From Stanieria sp964562685 (lineage in GTDB: Bacteria; Cyanobacteriota; Cyanobacteriia; Cyanobacteriales; Xenococcaceae): DNA of 64,000 nt. The notes beneath the pieces were generated by a model. The model worked only from the letters and a program-made list of their open reading frames with translations. It was not told the DNA's origin and ran no database searches. Shown here piece after piece: positions 17,936 to 26,605 of this stretch. The number at the start of each line of letters is the position of its first letter. Position 1 is the stretch's first letter. The position numbers and the translations under genes are program-made. Where the stretch lies: NCBI GenBank assembly GCA_964562685.1, contig CAZLUP010000003.1:92690-156689 (forward strand), in the 5' to 3' direction.

Positions 17936-17963
17936 CACGGATGAACGCTGATAAACGCTGATG
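17936..17963. repeat. Dispersed CACGGATGAACGCTGAT-type repeat
   Basis: Degenerate tandem of GATGAACGCT-GATAAACGCT-GAT. A related string occurs at 37384-37415. These are common short tandem repeats of cyanobacterial genomes and lie downstream of genes. Confidence 0.55.
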
Positions 17964-18054
17964 AATTTGTTCATGAGTGATGTTGCGTTTTGGGTTTTGA
18001 TATAGCGATTTTTAATTTGGTGATGTGTATTTGTGCTGATACTTTTTGGTTTAA

Positions 18055-18651
18055 TTATAATTTTGGTTGAGTAGCTGAGTTTTCAGTAGAAGATATTTGT
18101 TTGGATTTTTTGGATTTGAAAATAATACCGATAATTATGATACCTGCGATCGCAGTAAACAACCAGGGTAAAAAGTTCAGTGATGATTGAGTATTAGTAT
18201 GATTGGTTGGAGGAATAACTGGATTTGGTTGACTCGTTTCTGTTTGGGGTTGAGTAATTCCAGGACTGACATTTACTGTATAACTAAGTTTAAAAGGTTC
18301 AAAATCTCCTTTTGCTTTGGGTTTCCCACTAATTTCTAACAGATAACTACCTGCTTCTGGAAAAATAATGGTTGCACCAGGAACGTCTTGATATTGGGCT
18401 TCAGGATCAAGAGATTGTAAAGTAGGATTCAAAAGAGGCTGAGTGGGAGAAGATTGCCTATAAACTGCTAAATTACAATCACATTGACTCAGAGGAATTG
18501 ATGCACCACCTTGACGAGTCAAACCAAACCAAGCGATCGCATTTTCTCCTGCACGTGGACTATGGTTTGGTTCGATATGAAAAGTTACGCCCACATTACC
18601 ATCTGCTTTAATATTATGAGCTATAAGAAAAGGTTTAATCAAAGAAGACAT
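18055..18651 (-). CDS. Conserved extracytoplasmic protein with C-terminal anchor
   Basis: 198 residues. The soluble part (about 12-125) contains NIKADGNVGVTFHIEPNHSPRAGE and a beta-rich stretch ending LLEISGKPKAKGDFEPFKLSYTVNV. A Pro/Thr/Gln-rich stalk follows, then one strong transmembrane helix (about 155-178) and a Lys-rich tail: a typical C-terminal cytoplasmic-facing anchor. The N-terminus is short for a signal peptide, and an upstream in-frame stop excludes extension, so export may depend on an atypical signal (LIKPFLIAHN). It is divergent from a TauE/SafE-like membrane gene and may share its control. Function unknown; a metal or sulfur role is only a guess from the neighbour. Confidence 0.72.
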   Translation of the reverse strand: MSSLIKPFLIAHNIKADGNVGVTFHIEPNHSPRAGENAIAWFGLTRQGGASIPLSQCDCNLAVYRQSSPTQPLLNPTLQSLDPEAQYQDVPGATIIFPEAGSYLLEISGKPKAKGDFEPFKLSYTVNVSPGITQPQTETSQPNPVIPPTNHTNTQSSLNFLPWLFTAIAGIIIIGIIFKSKKSKQISSTENSATQPKL

Positions 18652-18783
18652 AATTTGTTTTAATTAGCTCTAACAACAAACTTTAAACCAAATTGAACCA
18701 ACGAAACCCAATCGGATACAACTCAGTATTAAGATAAGGATCAGTATATATCCTTATTGTTTAACTTAAATTCCTCTTGAATC

Positions 18784-18866
18784 AATTCAAACAAGCCAGA
18801 ACAAAAGAAACAGTGTTTGCACTAAGCTGTTTCACACTTAATTTTCATAATTCAAACAAGCTAGAA
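18784..18866. promoter_or_regulatory. Pair of 18-bp direct repeats in a divergent promoter
   Basis: AATTCAAACAAGC(C/T)AGAA occurs at 18784-18801 and again at 18849-18866, 17 of 18 bases identical, 65 bp apart. The spacing is close to six helical turns. They lie between the gene ending its start at 18651 and the one starting at 18933, as operator pairs for a looping or dimeric regulator would. Confidence 0.45.
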
Positions 18867-18932
18867 GCATAAATAAGGCTGAGTTTAATTCTTTTATTTT
18901 TAATTTTTTTTTGACTTTTGACTTTATAAGCT

Positions 18933-20099
18933 GTGTTAGATTTACTTTTGATTGCTAGCATTGGATTTCTAGGAAGTTTCGGTCATTGTGCGGGAATGTG
19001 TAGCCCTTTAGCGATTTCTTTTTCGCTGTCGCAGCAAAATCAAGCTAAATCTTCTTGGTTATCAAGTTTAGTTTTTCATCTTTTGCTTAATCTCGGTAGA
19101 ATTACCAGCTATGCTTTAGTCGGTGCAGCCCTAGGTAGTATTAGTTCTTTAATTTTTACAGGGACAATCCGTCAATTAATGGCAATTGTGATGGGTTTAA
19201 TGTTAATTTGGTTGGGTTTACTGCGGATTAAGCCAGATTTTTTACCCAATCTGCCCATCTTACACCCCTTTCAAGGAAAACTTCACGCCTGCTTGAGTCA
19301 AGCTATGAGTAGTCTTGCTTCCCAAACCTCTTGGTGGACTCCTGCAATTTTAGGCATTTTTTGGGGTCTAATTCCCTGCGGTTTTCTTTACGCAGCACAA
19401 ATTAAAGCAGCAGAATCCCATAATCTTTGGTGGGGAATGGCAATTATGCTGGCTTTTGGCTTGGGAACAATGCCCACTATGGTAGCGGTAGGATTATCAG
19501 CTTCCCGTTTAAGTCACGACCGCAGAAGTCAATTAACTCGTTTGGGAGGATGGATTACTGTTGCGATCGGAGTGTTAACTTTGTGGCGTACCGATGCCAT
19601 GATCGATTATACGGGACATGGAGCATTATTTTTATTAATGCTAGCTTTGATAGCTCGCCCGATTGCTAAATGGTGGTCAGTACCTCTACAATATCGTCGC
19701 GTGATTGGTGTGGGAGCATATTTTTTAGCGATCGCTCATACTGCCCATATGTTCGACCATACCCTCAATTGGAATTTAAATTCATTGTCATTTATGATAC
19801 CTCAGCATCAGTTGGGTTTAATGATTGGAATGATTGCTTTATGCTTGATGACTCCCGCAGCCTTAACCAGTTTTGATCATTGGCAACATATACTAGGTAG
19901 ACATTGGCGACAAATTCATCTGTTTTCTCTCCCTGCCCTATTACTAGCTGCTGGTCATACTATTTTAATTGGTTCTCATTATTTGGGAGAGTTGACTTGG
20001 AATTGGCAAACTCAAGTACGAGTGTTGGTTATTTTAGTCATGACTGGCGGAGTAATACTGTTACGAATCTTTAATCCTTGGCAAAAAGCAAAAAGCTAG
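18933..20099 (+). CDS. TauE/SafE (DsbD_2)-like polytopic membrane protein
   Basis: 388 residues, GTG start. About ten hydrophobic segments. The N-terminus (GFLGSFGHCAGMCSPLAISFSL) with HCAGMC is the signature of the urease-accessory/heavy-metal transport-like family COG2836, known in copper-resistance and cytochrome oxidase assembly loci; FWGLIPCGFLYAA supplies another conserved Cys. The C-terminal half (from about residue 230) holds His-rich helices (AIAHTAHMFDHTLNW) with a ferric-reductase-like look. Likely a metal or thiol-related transporter in the plasma membrane. It is divergent from the anchored protein and followed after 27 bp by DUF427. Confidence 0.78.
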   Translation: MLDLLLIASIGFLGSFGHCAGMCSPLAISFSLSQQNQAKSSWLSSLVFHLLLNLGRITSYALVGAALGSISSLIFTGTIRQLMAIVMGLMLIWLGLLRIKPDFLPNLPILHPFQGKLHACLSQAMSSLASQTSWWTPAILGIFWGLIPCGFLYAAQIKAAESHNLWWGMAIMLAFGLGTMPTMVAVGLSASRLSHDRRSQLTRLGGWITVAIGVLTLWRTDAMIDYTGHGALFLLMLALIARPIAKWWSVPLQYRRVIGVGAYFLAIAHTAHMFDHTLNWNLNSLSFMIPQHQLGLMIGMIALCLMTPAALTSFDHWQHILGRHWRQIHLFSLPALLLAAGHTILIGSHYLGELTWNWQTQVRVLVILVMTGGVILLRIFNPWQKAKS

Positions 20100-20126
20100 T
20101 TCAACTCAGAAGAGGAATAATTAATA

Positions 20127-20624
20127 ATGTTTAAACCAAAACCGATTCCACCCCAACCCGGTCAAGAATCCGTCTGGGATTATCCTCGTCCTCCTCGTCT
20201 AGAAAGTTCTACCCAACATATCCAAGTAATTTTCAATCAGATTACTATTGCTGATAGTCACCGTACTTATCGAGTTTTAGAAACTAGCCATCCTCCAGTT
20301 TATTACATTCCTCCCGAAGATATTCAAATGGAGTATCTTCATCAAACTACCAAACAGTCTTTTTGTGAATGGAAAGGAACAGCTAACTACTATACCATCC
20401 AAGCAGGCGATCGCCAAGAAGTCAATGTAGCTTGGTTTTATCCCAATCCTACTCATGAATTTGCTGCGATTAAAAATTATATAGCTTTTTATCCTAGTCG
20501 CATGGATGCTTGTTATGTCGATGGAGAACAAGTTCAACCTCAACCTGGTGATTTTTATGGCGGTTGGATTACCAAAAATATAGTTGGTCCTTTTAAAGGT
20601 AGTGTTGATAGTTGGGGATGGTAA
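20127..20624 (+). CDS. DUF427 domain protein
   Basis: 165 residues. The DUF427 fold shows in ESVWDYPRPPRLESST, RTYRVLETSHPPVYYIPPEDI and EWKGTANYYTI, then VAWFYPNPTHEFAAIKNYIAFYP with the final GGWITKNIVGPFKG. The barrel is built of two pseudo-repeats in this family. No function has been established. It starts 27 bp after the TauE-like gene and is probably in that operon. Confidence 0.88.
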   Translation: MFKPKPIPPQPGQESVWDYPRPPRLESSTQHIQVIFNQITIADSHRTYRVLETSHPPVYYIPPEDIQMEYLHQTTKQSFCEWKGTANYYTIQAGDRQEVNVAWFYPNPTHEFAAIKNYIAFYPSRMDACYVDGEQVQPQPGDFYGGWITKNIVGPFKGSVDSWGW

Positions 20625-20672
20625 TCAGTTATCGGTACAGACGCGAAATTTTGCGTCTGTACATCAGTTATC
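20624..20672. repeat. Palindrome flanked by 10-bp direct repeats
   Basis: ATCAGTTATC occurs at 20624-20633 and 20663-20672. Between them is a perfect 10-bp stem, GTACAGACGC (20635-20644) with GCGTCTGTAC (20653-20662), and an 8-base loop. The layout resembles a short element with a target duplication, but ATCAGTTATCGGTA is itself a dispersed repeat (also 62798-62811). No T-tract follows, so it is not a normal terminator. Confidence 0.7.
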
Positions 20673-20880
20673 TTATATTCACTGTTCCCTAATTTTATTG
20701 AGAAGAGAAGGATATCCTTGTATTTTTTATGCTGATTATTATGGAACGCATTACAAAGCTCAATGTTTCTATTTGGATACAAATATAATTCATTTCTCCT
20801 TGCCAATTTCCTCACAAATTCTTCAACATTGGCTCTTACAGTAAAAATGAAGACCAGGTATCTACTCAGGGAGGTAGATT

Positions 20881-21102
20881 ATGATTAAAACAATTCCCTA
20901 CTCCCTCGAAGAAATCAAATCTGAAGTTCGTCAATTAGTCGATCAAGGTCTTCTTGAACGGCAACAACCCTTGTATATGCTATGTCAATATATCGCACCA
21001 AGAGAATGGATTTGCGTGGAGTTAGAGTTAGAAAAAAATGATTATCTTTTGAGAGATAAAATAGGCGATCTTTTAGCCCATGAAGAGTGGGAAGAAGACT
21101 GA
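20881..21102 (+). CDS. DUF4327 protein
   Basis: 73 residues, a typical DUF4327 protein: IPYSLEEIKSEVRQLVDQGLLERQQPLYMLCQY, then REWICVELELEKNDYLLRDKIGDLL. Soluble and acidic at the end. The family is restricted to cyanobacteria and of unknown function. A strong GGGAGG lies before ATG 20881. It is a single gene, with a 650-bp non-coding stretch after it. Confidence 0.88.
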   Translation: MIKTIPYSLEEIKSEVRQLVDQGLLERQQPLYMLCQYIAPREWICVELELEKNDYLLRDKIGDLLAHEEWEED

Positions 21103-21754
21103 CAAAATTTCTTGCTTAGTTAAAATTGTTTGCTAAAAAATTTAGTTATTGATATTTTCAAAATCTTGATTCATTTATGAATAGTAGACAATAAATCAAG
21201 TTTGATAAATTGACAATTTTAATGCTCCTGAGCTATTTATAAGTGTTTTTTCTTGATTAATAACAAGATTAAAAAGATTGTCAAGATATTTAATTCTCTT
21301 GAAATTCTAAGTTGATTAATTTTAATGCTTAGTAAATGATGATGAGATTAACTCAAAAAAAAGAAGATTTAGTAATAATAAATTTAGTTATTTAAGGGTT
21401 TTTACTTAAGTATTTTTGCTCAAAGTTATTATTTAAAAATGTCATGAAGTTTACAGACAAATGTAGCAAAAATATGTAACTATTACTTTAGCTTTAGGAT
21501 TGTTTAAATATAATAAAATGTTTAGATACCAATGATAGTTTCTTAACATTTTTTAATATAAAACTTTTTCCTTAAAAATCTAAAATCTAGAAAAATATTT
21601 AAGCTTCTCCTAAGATCGAGGAGTTTTTGATTTAAAATCAACTAGATTTTTGTTGTAATTTTTTAAACAGATTAAATCAAATATTTGAGTGGTTGCTTTT
21701 TTGCCGTTTTAATTTTAAAAATTTTAATAAAAACTTTAGATTGTAGGTGTCAAT
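21103..21754. other. 652-bp AT-rich gap with a terminator-like hairpin
   Basis: No protein gene was found in either strand. A short terminator-like hairpin is at 21607-21628: CTCCT-AAGATCG-AGGAG followed by TTTTT on the plus strand. It could end a long 3' UTR of the DUF4327 gene or a small RNA inside this gap. Confidence 0.35.
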
Positions 21755-21940
21755 ATGAATGATTGTCCTTGTTGCTCATCGAAGCTTCTTTGTCATATTA
21801 ATCAGCAAAAAATTTATTGGTTTTGTTCTAATTGTGGACAAGAAATGCCCAATTTAAATAATTTGAATAAAACAAAAACAAAAGCAGGGCGTACTAATTT
21901 TTCCGTAATATCCACCCAAAATCAACCCATTACTATGTAG
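21755..21940 (+). CDS. Small zinc-ribbon-like protein
   Basis: 61 residues. It has CPCC near residue 4 and CSNCGQEM near 29, two Cys pairs spaced as in a small zinc ribbon (ends MNDCPCCSSKLLCH...FWCSNCG-like layout). The rest is Asn/Thr/Lys-rich and probably disordered. It lies 14 bp before a DUF1816 gene and is likely co-transcribed. Metal binding is inferred from the Cys pattern only. Confidence 0.65.
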   Translation: MNDCPCCSSKLLCHINQQKIYWFCSNCGQEMPNLNNLNKTKTKAGRTNFSVISTQNQPITM

Positions 21941-21954
21941 GAAATAAAGTAAGC

Positions 21955-22212
21955 ATGTTCGAGTCAACTTCATTTTTAACTAGCCAACAATCTTCTTCAA
22001 ATATTAAAAAGACAAGAATTCCTTGGTGGGTAATCATTCAGACTACTATTCCTTACTGCACTTATTATTTTGGTCCTTTTAACAATGCTAAAGAAGCGCA
22101 ATTATCTCAGTACGGCTACTTAGAAGACTTGATGGAAGAAAAAGCTCACGGAATTTCCGTACAAATTAAACAATCTCGACCGCCTCAATCACTAACTCTT
22201 TATGAAGAATGA
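21955..22212 (+). CDS. DUF1816 domain protein
   Basis: 85 residues. The core IPWWVIIQTTIPYCTYYFGPFNNAKEA and GYLEDLMEEKAHGISVQIKQ is the DUF1816 family, resembling the small CpcD-like linker fold of phycobilisome proteins. Known only in cyanobacteria. Its role is not settled. It directly follows a zinc-ribbon-like gene and is convergent with a histidine kinase gene (16 bp apart). Confidence 0.8.
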   Translation: MFESTSFLTSQQSSSNIKKTRIPWWVIIQTTIPYCTYYFGPFNNAKEAQLSQYGYLEDLMEEKAHGISVQIKQSRPPQSLTLYEE

Positions 22213-22228
22213 TTAAAAAATATCTCCA

Positions 22229-23731
22229 CTAGCAAGATATTTTTTGCTCGCTTAAAGGCAGAGTTAAATAGAAAGTGCTGCCTTGACCAAAATTACTTTC
22301 GACCCAAATTTTGCCCCCATGATGCTCGATAATATGGCGACAAATTGTTAATCCCAAACCAGTTCCACCTTTTTTGCGAGAGTCAGAGGCATCAACTTGC
22401 TGAAAACGCTCAAAAATAGTTTGTAGCTTATCGGTAGGGATTCCTCTTCCTTGGTCTTGTACTTCAATTTGACAGAAATGATTAATTACTTTTGTTCTGA
22501 GCCAAATTTTGCCTTTGGCATCGGAAAATTTAATCGCGTTACTCAAAAGGTTAGTTAAAGTTTGAAGAATGCGGTCAGGATCGACAAATACTTCCACACT
22601 ACAAGACTCTAATTCAAGTTGTACGTCTGCTCGGTCTGCCATAGCTTGCATGGTTTCTCTAGCTTGAATCAACAGTAGGTTTAAATCGCAATGAGTCGGT
22701 TGCATAGTAATTTTGCCTGATTTCATCCGCTCTAAGTCCAAAATATCGTTAACCAAGCGGATTAATCGTTCCGTGTTATTTGTCGCAATACTAAGGACTT
22801 GTTGACCTTGTTCGGTTAGTGTTCCTAATTTACCTGAACTAAGAATATCTAAAGCTCCCATCATTGAAGTCATAGGAGTACGAAGTTCGTGACTAACTAG
22901 AGAAATAAATTCATTTTCCAGGCGTTTGCGTTCGGTAATATCGTTCATAATGCTGAGAGTGCATTGTTTCCCAGCTAATTCAATAATTTCTACCGATAAT
23001 AAGATTGTTTTGATTGTTCCCGACTTAGTTAAAAATTGAAACTCTTGATTCCGAACAAAACCGTTTTGAAGAGACTTTTGAACAACTTGATCATAAATTG
23101 CTGAGGCAGACTCTAAATTAATTTCTGTGATACTACGACCGACAATTTCTTCATGACTATAGCCACTCATTTGTAAAAAGCTCGTATTAACCTCAAGAAA
23201 ACGTCCTTCTGCTACAGTTGCGATCGCAATTGGATTGGGACAAGAACGAAAAGCTTTAGCAAAAGTTTCTTCAGCAGCAGCGCGTTGAGCGATTTCTTGT
23301 TGTAGCTGTAAATTTTGTTTTTGAAGTTGTTGTTGTAATTTACCAATGGTTAGATGAGTATTGAGTCTAGCTAAAACTTCTTCAACTTGAAAAGGTTTGG
23401 TAATGTAATCTACCCCGCCGGCTTGGAAAGCTTTGATTTTATCAAAAACATCTCCTAAAGCACTAATAAAAATTACGGGAATGTCTTTTGTACGTAAATC
23501 TGCTTTAAGTTGATGGCACACTTCATAGCCATCCATTTGAGGCATCTTAACATCTAGCAAAATCAAATCAGGTGGTACTGCTTGCGCTCCTCTTATTCCA
23601 CTAGAACCTTTAGTCACACTACGAACTTTATAGCCTTTTTCCGTCAACATTTGGGAAAGTAAAGCCAAATTTTCTGGAGTGTCATCGATCACTAAAATAT
23701 CTGCTAGAGGACGAGCGGACTGTTTAAACAT
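22229..23731 (-). CDS. Hybrid sensor: receiver-PAS-histidine kinase
   Basis: About 500 residues from ATG 23731; a TTG at 23797 would extend it by 22. The receiver domain comes first (DILVIDDTPENL; LILLDVKMPQMDGY with the phosphoacceptor Asp; FISAL; TKPF), then a short coiled coil, a PAS domain (about 170-285) and the kinase: H-box VSHELRTPMTSMMG, N-box LTNLLSNAIKF, G1 DQGRGIP and G2 GGTGLGLTICR. There is no membrane segment, so it is soluble. A receiver at the N-terminus means it may be the middle or end of a phosphorelay. No partner regulator is adjacent. Confidence 0.93.
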   Translation of the reverse strand: MFKQSARPLADILVIDDTPENLALLSQMLTEKGYKVRSVTKGSSGIRGAQAVPPDLILLDVKMPQMDGYEVCHQLKADLRTKDIPVIFISALGDVFDKIKAFQAGGVDYITKPFQVEEVLARLNTHLTIGKLQQQLQKQNLQLQQEIAQRAAAEETFAKAFRSCPNPIAIATVAEGRFLEVNTSFLQMSGYSHEEIVGRSITEINLESASAIYDQVVQKSLQNGFVRNQEFQFLTKSGTIKTILLSVEIIELAGKQCTLSIMNDITERKRLENEFISLVSHELRTPMTSMMGALDILSSGKLGTLTEQGQQVLSIATNNTERLIRLVNDILDLERMKSGKITMQPTHCDLNLLLIQARETMQAMADRADVQLELESCSVEVFVDPDRILQTLTNLLSNAIKFSDAKGKIWLRTKVINHFCQIEVQDQGRGIPTDKLQTIFERFQQVDASDSRKKGGTGLGLTICRHIIEHHGGKIWVESNFGQGSTFYLTLPLSEQKISC

Positions 23732-23933
23732 TGATTTTGATAGATCGATGGTTCTTAATCCTAGTTGTTCTTTTATCTTCACAGATCTAACGCTCAAGCT
23801 GGATAAATATTTTTCTTTTAACCACAGATATATTTAAGCGCGAGAGCGAGAAGAAATCGGGAAAATGACTAAGATACTACAATCAAAATTAATGTTAAAT
23901 CGTTTACTCTGAAAGTGAATCTGAGAGGAGCTA

Positions 23934-24440
23934 CTATTCGTTATTCGGAGATAATTGATTCTTTAAATTGGCTAGAGAAGCCCAACGATTATCAATACTA
24001 GAGCTAACTACCGCAGGGGTTATTTCTGTTCCCTGACAGGTTTTACCACATAGCTGACGGAGAGGCATCGCTAAAGATAGTTGTTCATAGAGCCAAGTTT
24101 CTGGTTCAAAATACCCGTCAGGAGATAAGGTTTCTGAGAGCTCTTCAACTGCCACTTCTCTTTCTTGCGGAAAATCTTCAGATCGTTCTGCTTCTAACCA
24201 AATTAATTCGGAAGTACCAATCGAAATACGATGATTGTAGTGGTTAAGACAGCGATCGCAAACCAAAGTTACAATAGTTTCTGCCTTAGCCACAACTTCT
24301 AAATAATTCCCACCATGCTTAATCACCATTAATCCTCGTATCGGAGTAAGAGTATTTAAACCTGCAATTGATTCTTGGATGGTAATCTCTTCTTTACGCT
24401 CCGGTAGTTTAAGTAAATGAGGTATATAAATAGCTTCCAT
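23934..24440 (-). CDS. DUF177 (YceD) family protein
   Basis: 168 residues. The family core is RGLMVIKHGGNYLEVVAKAETIVTLVCDRCLNHYNHRI, with CDRC, and the C-terminal LAMPLRQLCGKTCQG provides a second Cys pair; together they may bind zinc. YceD proteins are linked to 23S rRNA maturation in chloroplasts and bacteria. It is the last gene of the rpmH-rnpA-PH-yidC-jag operon here, 28 bp after jag. Function in cyanobacteria is inferred. Confidence 0.87.
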   Translation of the reverse strand: MEAIYIPHLLKLPERKEEITIQESIAGLNTLTPIRGLMVIKHGGNYLEVVAKAETIVTLVCDRCLNHYNHRISIGTSELIWLEAERSEDFPQEREVAVEELSETLSPDGYFEPETWLYEQLSLAMPLRQLCGKTCQGTEITPAVVSSSIDNRWASLANLKNQLSPNNE

Positions 24441-24468
24441 TACTTTATCTTGAGACTACTTCTGGATT

Positions 24469-24960
24469 TTATTCACGCAGTCGTACAACTAAGCGTCGGT
24501 CTGGCTCTTGTCCACGGCTTTCAGTTTGGATATCTTCAGAATTCTGTAACAAACTGTGAATTTGTCGTCTTTCAGCAGAGGATAATTGAGTTAATTCTAC
24601 TTCTTGTCCAGTGTTTCTAACTTGTTGTACCGCTTGTTCTGCCAAGGTTATCAGTTCTTGATATCGTTGAACTCGATAACCATCTATTTCTATGGTAACA
24701 GAACCCTGAAATTCCGATTCGGGATTAAGATTGAGTAAGGTATTAGCTAAATACTGAATTGCGTCAATATTTTCACCTTTATCACCAATCAATAACCGAG
24801 TTTGTTGCTCGGTCAAATTGGTAGTTTCAATCGCTAACCAACAAGAATCGGTTTCGGCTGGTATTCGCTCAGGTAATTCTGGACTGACGGAAGTAGGAAA
24901 CCCCATCAATTCCAGAAGTGTTTCTAACCATTCTTGCCCTCGTTGGACTTGTTGTTCCAT
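24469..24960 (-). CDS. KH-R3H RNA-binding protein (Jag/KhpB-like)
   Basis: 163 residues. A KH domain (about 40-100) carries the GxxG-type loop LIGDKGENIDAIQYL, followed by an R3H domain (about 105-163) containing SSAERRQIHSLLQ. No N-terminal Jag domain of the firmicute type is present. Jag-like proteins bind RNA and are nearly always next to yidC. Stop of yidC to ATG is nine bases, so translation is probably coupled. Confidence 0.9.
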   Translation of the reverse strand: MEQQVQRGQEWLETLLELMGFPTSVSPELPERIPAETDSCWLAIETTNLTEQQTRLLIGDKGENIDAIQYLANTLLNLNPESEFQGSVTIEIDGYRVQRYQELITLAEQAVQQVRNTGQEVELTQLSSAERRQIHSLLQNSEDIQTESRGQEPDRRLVVRLRE

Positions 24961-24969
24961 AATTAGTTT

Positions 24970-26121
24970 CTAGCCAGAGGTTTTCTCTTTTTTCTTAGAA
25001 CGTTTGCGTTCAAAAGGAAGGGTTTCTCTTGATTGCTCTGCTTTTTCCTGTTGCTCAACGATTTTTTGTAAGTTTTCAGGTAAAGGTTCTCGCATTAAAA
25101 ACCAAGTTTGACCGGTTTGGAACAGATTGGCAACCAAAATATACATTAACACCCCTGCTGGTAAAGGGAAAAACAAAAACATCCCACTAAAAATAATGGG
25201 CATCAGTTGGTTAACTGCTTGTTGTTGTTCGGCATTTGAGCCTTTATTTTGTTGTCCGCCAGTCAGTTGTTGGTTAACGTAAATACTGATACCAAAGAGT
25301 AAAACCATTGCTAAAATATCAAAATTGATTTTACCTTCTGAATCGGTTACACCAACTTGACCTAAAGCTTTAATAAATAAGAAACCTTTGTCGGCAGCGA
25401 TTCCTGGAATAGTCCCTTGAATAGTTGCATCTCCTGGTTCTAAAGCTTCAATAGTACCATCGTCATTAATTTTTACTCTTTCCGAACCTTTGGTTACTTC
25501 CCAATGAGGTTGTAAGTTATATTCTGTATTTTGGGAAATTAGACTTTGGAAAGGTTTTCCTTCAACTGTTTGAAACTCTACTTTAGTGTTTTCTCCTACT
25601 ACCAACTTATTACCGGCAGGTAACAAAGCTGCTACTTTGTAATGAACCCCATCTTCGATATAAATATTTTGAGGTTTAGTAACAAAAGCTTGTGGTTGAA
25701 TTCGTTCGATTTGTTCTTGAGGAAAAATTTGTAAATCAACAGTGTAATTAATATTACTAAAAGGCGAACCTCTTAAAGTAGCAAACAAGGCAAACAAAAT
25801 AGGCATCTGCAATAGTAAAGGCAAACAACCAGCTAGAGGGTTGCCAAACTCCTGCATGAGTTTTCCCATTTCTTCTTGTTGCTTGGCAGGATCGTTTTTA
25901 TAACGTTTTTGAATTTCTTCTTGTCTTTCTTTCATCAAAGGCTGAACAATTTTCATTTTTCGCATATTGCGAATTTGTCCAGCACTAAGAGGAAACACAG
26001 CAAAACGAACTACTAAGGTTAGTGCAATAATTGCAAAACCGTAACTAGGCACAATCCCATAGAAAAAATCTAGGATTGGCAACATAATATTATTGGAAAT
26101 AAAGCCGATACCAAAATCCAT
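24970..26121 (-). CDS. yidC: Membrane protein insertase YidC
   Basis: 383 residues. First helix at about 6-22, the amphipathic and cytosolic hairpin FPLSAGQIRNMRKMK...KRYKNDPAKQQEEM, then PLLLQMPILFALF (second helix), and two later helices around 268-285 and 310-345. It inserts membrane proteins, including thylakoid ones, with or without SecYEG. Between about residues 126 and 258 there is a large extracytoplasmic loop with an Ig-like (BIG2-like) region: VKINDDGTIEALEPGDATIQ. That is longer than in most bacterial YidC P1-like loops at this position. C-terminus is Lys-rich, fit for ribosome binding. Confidence 0.95.
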   Translation of the reverse strand: MDFGIGFISNNIMLPILDFFYGIVPSYGFAIIALTLVVRFAVFPLSAGQIRNMRKMKIVQPLMKERQEEIQKRYKNDPAKQQEEMGKLMQEFGNPLAGCLPLLLQMPILFALFATLRGSPFSNINYTVDLQIFPQEQIERIQPQAFVTKPQNIYIEDGVHYKVAALLPAGNKLVVGENTKVEFQTVEGKPFQSLISQNTEYNLQPHWEVTKGSERVKINDDGTIEALEPGDATIQGTIPGIAADKGFLFIKALGQVGVTDSEGKINFDILAMVLLFGISIYVNQQLTGGQQNKGSNAEQQQAVNQLMPIIFSGMFLFFPLPAGVLMYILVANLFQTGQTWFLMREPLPENLQKIVEQQEKAEQSRETLPFERKRSKKKEKTSG

Positions 26122-26212
26122 TATTCAACAAGTCCAGCCTGTGGACAGTAGTTTTTTCTCAGTCTAGTGTACTCGATCGCGTTCGTAATTATTCTTTACA
26201 GAGCGAATTTAA

Positions 26213-26605
26213 TTAACCAGCAATTGATTCAACTGATTTACCAGTTTTTGCTGCTGCTTTTTCGGCAATGTAATTGGAGATTTCTCGAAAATTAGGCATT
26301 GCTCTCAATTCCAAGCGACTTTTGTCTTTTAGGGTAACGACTAAATCGCCCCATAAACCAATTCCTCTGGGAACTTTAACAACTTTAACTATTTCTGAAT
26401 AAATAATATCAGTGCGATCGCGTCCCATCCAACCACCAGTCACAGAAATACGGCGGTCGGTAATTCGGTAGCGCAACCATAGCGCACGCACAATTGCTCC
26501 TACAGTTAAAGGAATACAAATAACAGTAAACGCTAGCAAAATATTGATAATTAAATCGCCAATATGGGGACCGCCTTCATAATAAACTTCTTCTTTAATA
26601 CCCAT
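26213..26605 (-). CDS. Membrane-anchored bacterial PH-like (DUF304) protein
   Basis: 130 residues. A hydrophobic helix (about 17-40) precedes the bPH_2 domain: RYRITDRRISVTGGWMGRDRTDIIYSEI and GLWGDLVVTLKDKSRLELRAMPNF. Family members sit at the membrane and have no known enzyme activity. The ATG overlaps the last 11 bases of rnpA, so translation is coupled. This gene is usual between rnpA and yidC in cyanobacteria. Confidence 0.87.
   Translation of the reverse strand: MGIKEEVYYEGGPHIGDLIINILLAFTVICIPLTVGAIVRALWLRYRITDRRISVTGGWMGRDRTDIIYSEIVKVVKVPRGIGLWGDLVVTLKDKSRLELRAMPNFREISNYIAEKAAAKTGKSVESIAG

Noticed and set aside
20584..20844. 86-residue plus-strand frame after DUF427
   Set aside because: It overlaps the DUF427 end and runs through the palindromic repeat; residues from the repeat (SVQTRNFASV) show it is not a protein gene.
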